Shown here: one piece after another, positions 1 through 6,208 of the stretch
How positions within the stretch are numbered: position 1 is the stretch's first letter
Layout of the letters: the number at the start of each line of letters is the position of its first letter
Assembly (NCBI GenBank): GCA_027486275.1
Contig: JAIXPM010000269.1
Span: 1-14,778, forward strand
Length of the DNA stretch: 14,778 nucleotides
Source of the DNA: Sphingomonadales bacterium
GTDB taxonomy: Bacteria; Pseudomonadota; Alphaproteobacteria; Sphingomonadales; Sphingomonadaceae
Direction of reading: 5' to 3'
Position numbers and translations under genes: made by a program
The notes under the pieces: generated by a model
Seen by the model: only the letters and a program-made list of their open reading frames with translations
Database searches by the model: none
What the model was told of the DNA's origin: nothing

Positions 1-12
1 GGCCTCTGGGCT

Positions 13-1500
13 TTGTTTGACAGTCTTTCCGAGCGGTTGGGCGGCATTTTCGAGCGGTTGCGCGGTCGTGGCGCGCTGACCGAGATCGACGTGCGTGCCG
101 CCATGCGCGAAGTGCGCGTAGCGCTGCTGGAAGCCGATGTCGCCCTGCCCGTCGTCAAGGATTTCATCGAGAACGCCACCCAGCGTGCCATCGGCGCCGA
201 AGTCATCAAATCGGTCACGCCGGGGCAGCAGGTCGTCAAGATCGTCAACGATTGCCTGGTGGAATTGCTCGGCGGTGAAGAAGAACCAATCCCGCTGAAG
301 ATTGCCGTTACGCCGCCCGCCGTTGTCATGATGGTTGGCCTGCAGGGCTCCGGCAAGACGACGAGCAGCGCCAAGCTGGCAAGCTGGCTTTCGACCCGTG
401 AACGCAAGAAGGTCATGATGGCCAGCCTGGACGTCGCTCGTCCGGCCGCCCAGGAACAATTGCGTGTGCTGGGTGAACAGACCGGCATCGCCACCCTGCC
501 GATCATTGCCGGCCAAACGCCGGTGCAGATTGCCGAGCGCGCCCGCCAGTCCGCGAAGCTGCAGGGCTTTGACGTGGTGGTGCTCGATACCGCCGGTCGC
601 CTCGGTGTTGATGAAGCGCTGATGGCCGAAATGGCCGCTATCGCCTCTGCCACCACGCCCGACGAAATCTTGCTGGTGGTCGACAGCCTGACCGGTCAGG
701 ACGCGGTGAATGTCGCGGCTGCCTTCAAGGAACGCGTGGCGCTGACCGGGGTGATCCTCACCCGTATGGATGGCGATGCCCGTGGCGGCGCGGCGCTGTC
801 GATGCGCAGCGTGACCGGTGCGCCGATCCGCTTTGCCGGTGTCGGCGAAAAGCTTGACGCGCTGGAATTGTTCGACGCCCGCCGCGTGGCTGGCCGCATC
901 CTGGGCATGGGCGACATTGTTGGCCTGGTGGAAAAGGCCGCCGCCAATTTCGAAGCCGATCAGGCCGAAAAAATGGCGGAGAAGCTGGCCAAGGGCCAGT
1001 TCGACATGGACGATCTGCGCCAGCAACTGGCGCAGATGAAGAAAATGGGCGGGCTTTCGGGCCTGGCAGCGATGATGCCGGGCATGGGCGCCGCCAAGAA
1101 GGCGATGGACAGCGGCGCGGTCAATCCCAAGATGCTTGACCGCATGGAAGCGATCATCCTGTCGATGACAATGAAGGAACGCACCAAGCCGGAAATTCTC
1201 ACCGCCAAGCGCAAGATCCGTATCGCCAATGGTTCTGGCACCACGGTGCAGGATGTCAACAAGGTGCTGAAGATGCACCAGGAAATGGCCAATGTCATGA
1301 AGCGCCTGAAGAAGATGGGCGGCATGAAGGGCATGATGAAGATGCTGGCTGGCATGGGCGGCGGCATGCCCGGGCCGGAAGGCGGCGCCGGCGGTGAAGG
1401 CCCCGGCGGTGCCATCGATTTGGGGGCAGTTGGCCGCATGTTCGGCCGCCCCGGCATGGGCAGCCTGCCGCCCGGCTTCAACAAGTTCGGCAGAAAATAA
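13..1500 (+). CDS. ffh: Signal recognition particle protein Ffh (SRP54), TTG start
   Basis: This is the SRP GTPase that, with 4.5S RNA, binds signal sequences of nascent membrane proteins and delivers ribosomes to FtsY. The 495-residue protein has the N domain at about 1-90, the G domain with P-loop GLQGSGKTT at 109-117, DTAGR at 192-196 and TRMDGDARGG at 250-259, and a methionine-rich M domain from about 310 to the end. The G4 motif carries TRMD where TKxD is usual. The start is placed at TTG because the protein then begins MFDSL, the usual start of the family. Upstream frame is open to the window edge, so a start outside the window cannot be excluded, and no clear Shine-Dalgarno is visible in the 12 available bases. 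It lies 36 nt before rpsP, probably in the same transcript. Length is normal for alphaproteobacteria. Confidence 0.97.
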   Translation: MFDSLSERLGGIFERLRGRGALTEIDVRAAMREVRVALLEADVALPVVKDFIENATQRAIGAEVIKSVTPGQQVVKIVNDCLVELLGGEEEPIPLKIAVTPPAVVMMVGLQGSGKTTSSAKLASWLSTRERKKVMMASLDVARPAAQEQLRVLGEQTGIATLPIIAGQTPVQIAERARQSAKLQGFDVVVLDTAGRLGVDEALMAEMAAIASATTPDEILLVVDSLTGQDAVNVAAAFKERVALTGVILTRMDGDARGGAALSMRSVTGAPIRFAGVGEKLDALELFDARRVAGRILGMGDIVGLVEKAAANFEADQAEKMAEKLAKGQFDMDDLRQQLAQMKKMGGLSGLAAMMPGMGAAKKAMDSGAVNPKMLDRMEAIILSMTMKERTKPEILTAKRKIRIANGSGTTVQDVNKVLKMHQEMANVMKRLKKMGGMKGMMKMLAGMGGGMPGPEGGAGGEGPGGAIDLGAVGRMFGRPGMGSLPPGFNKFGRK

Positions 1501-1536
1501 CTCTAATCAACGCAAATTACTAAAGGAAAGATCAAA

Positions 1537-2091
1537 ATGGCTACCTCTATTCGTCTTGCCCGCGGCGGCATGAAGAAGCGTCCGTTCTATCGCATCGTCG
1601 TGTCGGACAACCGCAGTCCTCGTGATGGCAAGTTCCTGGAAAAGCTGGGCACCTATAACCCGCTGCTGCCCAAGGATTCGCCCGAGCGCATCAAGCTGGA
1701 CACCGAGCGCGCGGCCTATTGGCTGAGCGTTGGTGCGCAGCCGACCGATCGTGTTGCCCGTTTCCTGGATGCCGCTGGCTTGCGCACCCGCGCTGCCAAG
1801 AACAACCCGAACAAGGGTGAACCGGGCGCCAAGGCCAAGGAACGCGTCGAAATGGCCGCCCAGAAGGCTGCTGAAGCCGTCGAAGCCGCCGCTGCTGCTG
1901 AAGCCGAAGCTGCTGAAGCCGCTGCCACTGCTGAAGCTGCTGCTGCCGAAGCTGCTGCCGCTCCCGCCCCGGAAGTCGTGGAAGTAGAAGCCCCGGCTGA
2001 AGAAGCTCCGGTTGAAGCTGCTGCTGATGAAGTGGCCGCCGAAGAAACGCCGGCCGCCGAAGCTGCTGCCGACGACGAAACGGCCGCTTAA
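1537..2091 (+). CDS. rpsP: 30S ribosomal protein S16 with long Ala/Glu tail
   Basis: S16 binds 16S rRNA during assembly of the 30S subunit. The N-terminal 85 or so residues are the S16 fold ([20 protein letters not shown], then [20 protein letters not shown]). After a basic linker (residues 86-105) comes a tail of about 79 residues made almost only of Ala, Glu, Pro, Val and Asp. The whole protein is 184 residues, against about 80-90 in E. coli; alphaproteobacterial S16 proteins are commonly extended, but this is long. The ATG is preceded by AAAGGAAAG at 1522-1530 with good spacing. The stop lies 12 nt before rimM, the usual partner, which matures the 30S subunit. The function of the tail is unknown. 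Confidence 0.97.
   Translation: MATSIRLARGGMKKRPFYRIVVSDNRSPRDGKFLEKLGTYNPLLPKDSPERIKLDTERAAYWLSVGAQPTDRVARFLDAAGLRTRAAKNNPNKGEPGAKAKERVEMAAQKAAEAVEAAAAAEAEAAEAAATAEAAAAEAAAAPAPEVVEVEAPAEEAPVEAAADEVAAEETPAAEAAADDETAA
1850..2088 (+). repeat. Low-complexity GCT/GCC/GAA codon repeat in rpsP 3' end
   Basis: The last 240 nt of rpsP consist of degenerate repeats of units such as GCTGCTGAAGCC, encoding the Ala/Glu tail. The repeats are imperfect and in frame, so copy-number change by slippage would lengthen or shorten the tail without breaking the frame. On the opposite strand the same tract gives a Gly/Ser/Phe-rich frame that is an artefact. Confidence 0.75.
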
Positions 2092-2103
2092 GGCACGCGT
2101 GTA

Positions 2104-2592
2104 ATGGCGGCCGATCAGATCGTGCTGGCCGCCATTGCCGGCGCCCATGGCATTCGCGGCGAGGTGCGGCTGAAGCTGTTCACCGACGACGCCCAATCCC
2201 TGGCCCGTCACGCCCGCTTCGATGCGGGCGGGCGGGCCTTGGTTTTGGCCGCCATCCGTGCCGACAAACCCGGCACCGCCATTGCCCGTTTCGAGGGCGT
2301 GACCGATCGCAACGTGGCGGAATCGCTGCGTGGCCTCACGCTCACCGTTGCCCGCACCGCCTTGCCGGCGCTGGACGAGGGCGAATATTATGTCGCCGAT
2401 TATCTTGGCCGCAGCGTGGTGGACGAAACCGGCGCGACCGTTGGCACCGTGAAATCCATCGAGAATTTCGGCGCCTCCGACATCCTCGACATCGCACTGG
2501 CGAGCGGCGGCACGGTGATGGTGCCTTTCGTCGCCGAGGTGGTGCGCGAGGAGGCGGACCGGCTGATTGTTGACCGCGCGTGGTTAGCGTGA
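2104..2592 (+). CDS. rimM: Ribosome maturation factor RimM
   Basis: RimM binds S19 and helps mature the 3' domain of 16S rRNA in the 30S subunit. The 162-residue protein starts [20 protein letters not shown], matching the family signature (G-x-HGIRGEV). The N-terminal beta-barrel spans about 1-88. A PRC-barrel follows at about 92-162, with [13 protein letters not shown], then [17 protein letters not shown] and VPFVAEVV. Length is normal. The ATG is preceded by AAGG at 2090-2093, formed by the rpsP stop and the bases after it. The order rpsP-rimM-trmD-rplS is the classical one, and 10 nt separate its stop from trmD. Confidence 0.96.
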   Translation: MAADQIVLAAIAGAHGIRGEVRLKLFTDDAQSLARHARFDAGGRALVLAAIRADKPGTAIARFEGVTDRNVAESLRGLTLTVARTALPALDEGEYYVADYLGRSVVDETGATVGTVKSIENFGASDILDIALASGGTVMVPFVAEVVREEADRLIVDRAWLA

Positions 2593-2602
2593 CTGGGCTC
2601 GC

Positions 2603-3334
2603 ATGAGCTGGCGGGCGACAATTCTGACGCTCTACCCCGAGATGTTCCCCGGCCACCTGGGCCAAAGCCTTGCAGGTCGGGCGCTGGCACAAGGCACCTG
2701 GGCCTGTAACGCCGTCAACATCCGCGATTTCGCGATGGACAAGCACCGCACGGTGGATGACACCCCGGCCGGCGGCGGCCCCGGCATGGTGCTGAAAGTG
2801 GACGTGCTCAGCGCCACCATCGATGCCGTGGCCGACGGCCGGCCGGTGCTGGCGATGACGCCGCGCGGGAAGCCCCTTACGCAGGCCCGCGTGCGCCAAT
2901 TGGCAGACGGCCCCGGTGCCATCATCCTGTGCGGCCGTTTCGAGGGTTTTGACGAACGCATCTTCCACCGCCGGGCCATCGAGGAAGTGTCGATTGGCGA
3001 CTATGTACTGTCCGGCGGCGAGGTTGCCGCGCTGGTGGTGATGGATGCTTGCGTGCGGCTGCTGCCCGGTGTAATGGGCGCGGCTTCAAGCGGTATAGAG
3101 GAAAGCCACGAAAGCGGCCTGCTCGAACACCCGCACTATACAAGGCCTCCCGAATGGGAAGGCCTTTCGATCCCCGAAGAGTTGCGATCGGGGGATCACG
3201 CACGCATCGCCAAATGGCGGCGCGCGCGGTCCGAAACGGACACACGGTCACGGCGGCCGGATCTGTGGGATCATCATGGGGATGATCGGGTCCAACCGCC
3301 CTCTGGCGCGCGACAACAGAAGAAAGAGGAATGA
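2603..3334 (+). CDS. trmD: tRNA (guanine-N1)-methyltransferase TrmD
   Basis: TrmD uses S-adenosylmethionine to make m1G37 next to the anticodon and so prevents frameshifting. The SPOUT core is clear: [20 protein letters not shown] near the N-terminus, [16 protein letters not shown], the SAM-knot segments [12 protein letters not shown] and [11 protein letters not shown], then [11 protein letters not shown] and [14 protein letters not shown]. Most family members end soon after the RPDLW motif, here residues 218-222. This protein continues for another 21 residues, rich in charged and polar amino acids, through what would normally be the rplS leader. Its TGA lies 1 nt before the rplS ATG. The start at ATG 2603 gives the expected family N-terminus; the upstream Shine-Dalgarno is weak. 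Confidence 0.96.
   Translation: MSWRATILTLYPEMFPGHLGQSLAGRALAQGTWACNAVNIRDFAMDKHRTVDDTPAGGGPGMVLKVDVLSATIDAVADGRPVLAMTPRGKPLTQARVRQLADGPGAIILCGRFEGFDERIFHRRAIEEVSIGDYVLSGGEVAALVVMDACVRLLPGVMGAASSGIEESHESGLLEHPHYTRPPEWEGLSIPEELRSGDHARIAKWRRARSETDTRSRRPDLWDHHGDDRVQPPSGARQQKKEE
3269..3287 (+). other. Perfect hairpin at the 3' end of trmD, upstream of rplS
   Basis: GATCATC (3269-3275) and GATGATC (3281-3287) are perfect reverse complements around a 5-nt loop. The hairpin starts exactly at the codon after the TrmD RPDLW motif and lies about 50 nt before the rplS start. No T-run follows, so it is not an intrinsic terminator. It may be a leftover rplS leader structure or an RNA-stability element; its function is inferred only from position. 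Confidence 0.4.
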
Positions 3335-3335
3335 G

Positions 3336-3713
3336 ATGAATCTCATCCAGCAGCTCGAAGCCGAGCAGATTGCCAAGCTCACCGAAAAGCGCAGCATCCC
3401 GCTGTTCCGCGCCGGCGACACGCTGCGCGTGGGCGTGCGCGTTGTTGAAGGCGAACGCACCCGCGTGCAGAATTACGAAGGCGTGTGCATCGCGCGTTCG
3501 AACCGCGGCATCAACTCGTCGTTCACCGTGCGCAAGATCTCGTTCGGCGAAGGCGTGGAACGTGTGTTCCCGCTGTACAGCCCGAGCATCGAAGCCATCG
3601 AAGTCGTCCGCCGCGGTGTCGTCCGCCGCGCCAAGCTTTATTATCTGCGTGGCCGCAGCGGCAAGTCCGCCCGCATCGTCGAAAAGCGCGACGCGCGTCC
3701 CGCCAAGGACTGA
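3336..3713 (+). CDS. rplS: 50S ribosomal protein L19
   Basis: L19 sits at the 30S-50S interface of the ribosome. The 125-residue product starts [15 protein letters not shown] and carries the family core [20 protein letters not shown], then [39 protein letters not shown] and a basic end with [18 protein letters not shown]. The chosen ATG matches the known family start; an in-frame ATG at 3276 would add 20 residues unlike L19. A good Shine-Dalgarno, AAAGAGGA at 3323-3330, lies inside the trmD 3' end, and the trmD stop is 1 nt upstream, so the two are translationally close. It is the last gene of the block and is followed by a strong terminator. Confidence 0.97.
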   Translation: MNLIQQLEAEQIAKLTEKRSIPLFRAGDTLRVGVRVVEGERTRVQNYEGVCIARSNRGINSSFTVRKISFGEGVERVFPLYSPSIEAIEVVRRGVVRRAKLYYLRGRSGKSARIVEKRDARPAKD

Positions 3714-3731
3714 TCTTCATTCAGATTGCCG

Positions 3732-3768
3732 AAAGGGCGCCAGTGGCACTGCTGCTGGCGCCCTTTTT
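3732..3768 (+). terminator. Rho-independent terminator after rplS
   Basis: A perfect 12-bp stem pairs AAAGGGCGCCAG (3732-3743) with CTGGCGCCCTTT (3755-3766) around an 11-nt loop, and a run of five T occupies 3764-3768. It begins 18 nt after the rplS stop and ends 37 nt before ybgC, so it separates the ribosomal block from the tol block. Confidence 0.93.
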
Positions 3769-3770
3769 CA

Positions 3771-3800
3771 TTGCGTGTTCGCAGCCCAAGCCCCTATCTG
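3771..3800 (+). promoter_or_regulatory. Weak candidate promoter for ybgC-tolQRA
   Basis: The strong terminator upstream means the tol block needs its own promoter in the 37 nt before ybgC. TTGCGT (3771-3776) could be a -35 box, with TATCTG (3795-3800) as a -10 box 18 nt downstream. If used, transcription would start close to the ybgC ATG and give a nearly leaderless mRNA; no good Shine-Dalgarno is visible before ybgC. The match is poor and the call rests mainly on position. Confidence 0.2.
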
Positions 3801-3805
3801 AAGCC

Positions 3806-4252
3806 ATGTCCCCCCTTCCCCCTTCCGGCGCGATCGATGGCGGCATCCATCGCCTGCCAGCCCGGGTCTATTTCGAAGACACGGATACCGCCGGCATCAT
3901 GTATCACGCCAAATATCTGCACTTCATGGAGCGCGGCCGCACCGAGTTTCTGCGTGTCGCCGGCATCGATCATGGCGCCGCAGTAAAGGCCGGTGAAGGC
4001 GCCTATGCGGTGACCGAAATGCAGATCAAGTGGCTGCGCCCGGCAAAGCTGGACGATGTGCTGACCATCGAGACCCGCCTGGTCAGCGTCCGCGCCGCGG
4101 CCTGCACTATCGCTCAGCGCATCACCCGCGCCGGTGAGCCGCTGCTAGACGCCACCCTCACCGCCGCTTTCCTCGATCCCGCCGGCCGCCCCCGCCGGCA
4201 ACCGCGCGACTGGATGGCGCGGTTCCACGAACTTCTGGCACAGGAACCATGA
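3806..4252 (+). CDS. ybgC: Tol-Pal-associated acyl-CoA thioesterase YbgC
   Basis: YbgC is a cytoplasmic hot-dog-fold thioesterase that hydrolyses acyl-CoA thioesters and is encoded with the tol genes in most proteobacteria; its link to Tol function is not settled. The 148-residue protein shows the 4-hydroxybenzoyl-CoA-thioesterase-type signature: VYFEDTDTAGIMYHAKYLHF at about 21-40, with Asp25 or Asp27 as the likely catalytic acid, then MERGRTEFLR. The frame is open far upstream, but starts before 3806 would lie in rplS and the terminator, so ATG 3806 is chosen. Its TGA overlaps the tolQ ATG by 4 nt (ATGA), indicating coupled translation. Confidence 0.93.
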   Translation: MSPLPPSGAIDGGIHRLPARVYFEDTDTAGIMYHAKYLHFMERGRTEFLRVAGIDHGAAVKAGEGAYAVTEMQIKWLRPAKLDDVLTIETRLVSVRAAACTIAQRITRAGEPLLDATLTAAFLDPAGRPRRQPRDWMARFHELLAQEP

Positions 4253-4962
4253 TGCAAGCCGATATCGCGATCAAAACCGCGGCCGAACTGTCGCCGTTCG
4301 CCCTGTTCATGCAGGCCGATATCGTCGTGAAGGCGGTGATGTTCGGGCTGTTGCTGGCCAGTGTGTGGAGCTGGGCGATCATTCTCGAACGCTCGCGCCG
4401 CCTTTCGCGCCTGAACGGTGAAGCCGCCAAGTTTGAAGACTGGTTCTGGAAGGCCAAGGATCTCGACAGCCTCTATGAACCCGCGTCCCGCGCTGATCAC
4501 CCGTCGGCCCGCGCCTTCCTGGCCGGCATGAACGAATGGCGGCGCAGCCTTTCGGCCAAGACCGGCCGCAGCATCGATCGCGAAGGCCTGCGGGGGCGCC
4601 TGGCCAGCGCCATCAATGTCGCCATCGGCCGCGACATCGATGAATTGTCAGACCGGTTGAACGCGCTCGCCACCATCGGCTCCGTTGCGCCGTTCGTCGG
4701 CCTGTTCGGCACGGTGTGGGGCATCATGCGCAGCTTTGCCAGCATCGCCGCCAGCCAGAACACATCGCTGGCCGTGGTCGCGCCCGGCATTGCCGAAGCC
4801 CTGTTCGCCACCGCCATCGGCCTGTTCGCGGCCATTCCCGCCGTGATCGGTTACAACCGGCTCCTCCACCGCGTGAACCGCCTTGAGGCGCGCCTGAACG
4901 CCTTCTCGGAAGAGTATCTCAACCTCCTCTCTCGCCAGCTTGACGGCATGGACAGCCAGTAA
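4249..4962 (+). CDS. tolQ: Tol-Pal motor protein TolQ (MotA/ExbB family)
   Basis: TolQ is the inner-membrane pentameric channel part of the proton-driven Tol motor that keeps the outer membrane attached during division. The 237-residue protein has three predicted membrane spans, at about 26-46, 138-162 and 176-200. The conserved stretch [20 protein letters not shown], then VWGIM, and the [20 protein letters not shown] helix identify the MotA/TolQ/ExbB domain. Two adjacent ATG codons, 4249 and 4252, could start it; the first gives the ATGA overlap with ybgC. The stop overlaps the tolR ATG by 1 nt (TAATG). Length is normal. Confidence 0.97.
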   Translation: MMQADIAIKTAAELSPFALFMQADIVVKAVMFGLLLASVWSWAIILERSRRLSRLNGEAAKFEDWFWKAKDLDSLYEPASRADHPSARAFLAGMNEWRRSLSAKTGRSIDREGLRGRLASAINVAIGRDIDELSDRLNALATIGSVAPFVGLFGTVWGIMRSFASIAASQNTSLAVVAPGIAEALFATAIGLFAAIPAVIGYNRLLHRVNRLEARLNAFSEEYLNLLSRQLDGMDSQ

Positions 4963-5393
4963 TGGGTATGGGTTCCCCCCGACGCGGCCGCGGCCGCCAG
5001 CCCATGGCGGAAATCAACGTCACACCATTGGTGGACGTGATGCTGGTGCTGCTGATCATCTTCATGGTGACAGCGCCGCTGCTGGTTGCCGGCGTGCCGG
5101 TGGATCTGCCCGACGCCAAGGCGCAAAGCCTGCCGCAAGACCAGTCCCCGATCCAGATCAGCCTGAATGCCGCCGGCGAGCTGTTTGTTGATCGCATGGC
5201 CATCGCGCCGGCTGCCCTGCCCGCCAAGCTCGCCGCGCTGCGTGAAGCCCGCAGTGACGAAGCCCGCGTCTATGTGCGCGCCGATCGCGGCCTGGATTAT
5301 GGCCGGGTGATGCAGGTGGTGGGCGACGTAAACGGCGCCGGCTTCAAGAAAGTGGCGCTGGTTACCGACGGGCAAGCCAAAAACCCGCAATGA
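4962..5393 (+). CDS. tolR: Tol-Pal motor protein TolR (ExbD family)
   Basis: TolR is the single-span rotor partner of TolQ. After a short basic N-terminus (PRRGRGRQP) comes MAEINVTPLVDVMLVLLIIF, in which Asp25 is the membrane-buried aspartate that carries the proton in ExbD/TolR proteins. The periplasmic domain follows from about residue 45 to the end (residue 143), with VYVRADRGLDYGRVMQVVGD typical of the family C-terminal fold. It overlaps tolQ by 1 nt and tolA by 4 nt (ATGA). Length is normal. Confidence 0.97.
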   Translation: MGMGSPRRGRGRQPMAEINVTPLVDVMLVLLIIFMVTAPLLVAGVPVDLPDAKAQSLPQDQSPIQISLNAAGELFVDRMAIAPAALPAKLAALREARSDEARVYVRADRGLDYGRVMQVVGDVNGAGFKKVALVTDGQAKNPQ

Positions 5394-6178
5394 CGCGCAG
5401 CGAACGCCTCAGCATTGCCGGCGCTGCCATCGCACACCTGGTGCTGCTCGCCGCGCTCAGCCTTGCCTGGCAGAACAGCCAGAAGATGCTGGCCGCGCCA
5501 ACTGATGTGGTGCCGGTGGAGATCGTCGACATCTCCGACGCCCCGCGCACGCCGGAACCGCCCAAGCCATCGATGGAAGCTGCCCCGCAGGAAACCGCCG
5601 CTGCTGCCCCCGAAGCCGAAACTGCGCCCGAACCGGAACCGGTGAAGCCTGACGCCGTGCCGCCGCCTGAACCGACCGAACCAACACCGCCAAAGCCCAA
5701 GGCGGCAACACCCACCAAGGCACCGCCCTCTCCGCTCGATACCTCCACCCTGTCCAGCTTGATCGACAAAGCCTTGCCCAAGGCGGTGAAAAAGCCGCTC
5801 GACACCTCGAAACTCGCCAAGGAACTCAACGCCAGCGCCCCCGCGCGCGCCACCGTTGATCCCCGCGCCGCGGCCACCCTCGCCCAGGCCATCCGCGCCC
5901 AGGTCGCTCCGTGCTGGAACCCACCCGTGGGCGGCCGCGACGTGCGCCGCATGACCGTGATCGTGACCGTGAACTACAGCCGCGACGGCCGCGTCATCGG
6001 CATGCCGGCCGCTGGCACCCCCACCGGCATGACCGCCGCCAACGCCGATTACGCCCGCGCCTTCGCCGAAACTGCCCGCCGCGCCGTGCTGCGCTGCCAG
6101 CCGTTGAAGCTGCCGGCGGAGTTGTATGATCTGTGGGGCAGCGTGGAGATCAATTTCGATCCGGAAGAAATGACGTAA
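5390..6178 (+). CDS. tolA: Cell envelope integrity protein TolA (TonB-like)
   Basis: TolA links the TolQR motor to TolB and Pal across the periplasm. The 262-residue protein has an N-terminal membrane anchor (about 7-26) containing the conserved His16 in IAHLVL. A Pro/Glu/Ala/Lys-rich periplasmic stalk covers about 50-115. It contains a PLDTS duplication at 115-119 and 136-140. A C-terminal TolA/TonB-like domain runs from about 155, with Cys175 (APCWNPP) and Cys236 (VLRCQPL) placed to form a disulfide, as in TolA domain III. The stalk is short compared with enterobacterial TolA, as is usual in alphaproteobacteria. It overlaps tolR by 4 nt. Instead of tolB, a gene on the opposite strand follows 15 nt downstream. 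Confidence 0.93.
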   Translation: MTRSERLSIAGAAIAHLVLLAALSLAWQNSQKMLAAPTDVVPVEIVDISDAPRTPEPPKPSMEAAPQETAAAAPEAETAPEPEPVKPDAVPPPEPTEPTPPKPKAATPTKAPPSPLDTSTLSSLIDKALPKAVKKPLDTSKLAKELNASAPARATVDPRAAATLAQAIRAQVAPCWNPPVGGRDVRRMTVIVTVNYSRDGRVIGMPAAGTPTGMTAANADYARAFAETARRAVLRCQPLKLPAELYDLWGSVEINFDPEEMT

Positions 6179-6208
6179 GAGACTGGGGCCTCCCTACTTC
6201 ACAGTCTC
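6179..6208. terminator. Weak hairpin between convergent tolA and amidohydrolase
   Basis: GAGACTG (6179-6185) and CAGTCTC (6202-6208) are perfect inverted repeats around a 16-nt loop that itself contains GGGG and CCTCCC. The hairpin sits at the 15-nt convergent gap and overlaps the last codons of the minus-strand gene. No T-run follows on either strand, so any termination would be weak or Rho-assisted. Confidence 0.25.

Noticed and set aside
1507..2211. A 234-codon minus-strand frame rich in Gly, Ser and Phe opposite rpsP
   Set aside because: It is the mirror of the Ala/Glu codon repeats in rpsP and the start of rimM. It resembles no family and lies wholly across well-supported genes.
3485..3805. 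Upstream extension of ybgC through rplS and the terminator
   Set aside because: It would overlap rplS in another frame and read through the terminator hairpin. The thioesterase fold begins after 3806.
5536..5720. Pro/Glu/Ala-rich tract in tolA as a possible foreign insert or frameshift
   Set aside because: A low-complexity periplasmic stalk is normal for TolA, and both flanking domains are in frame.
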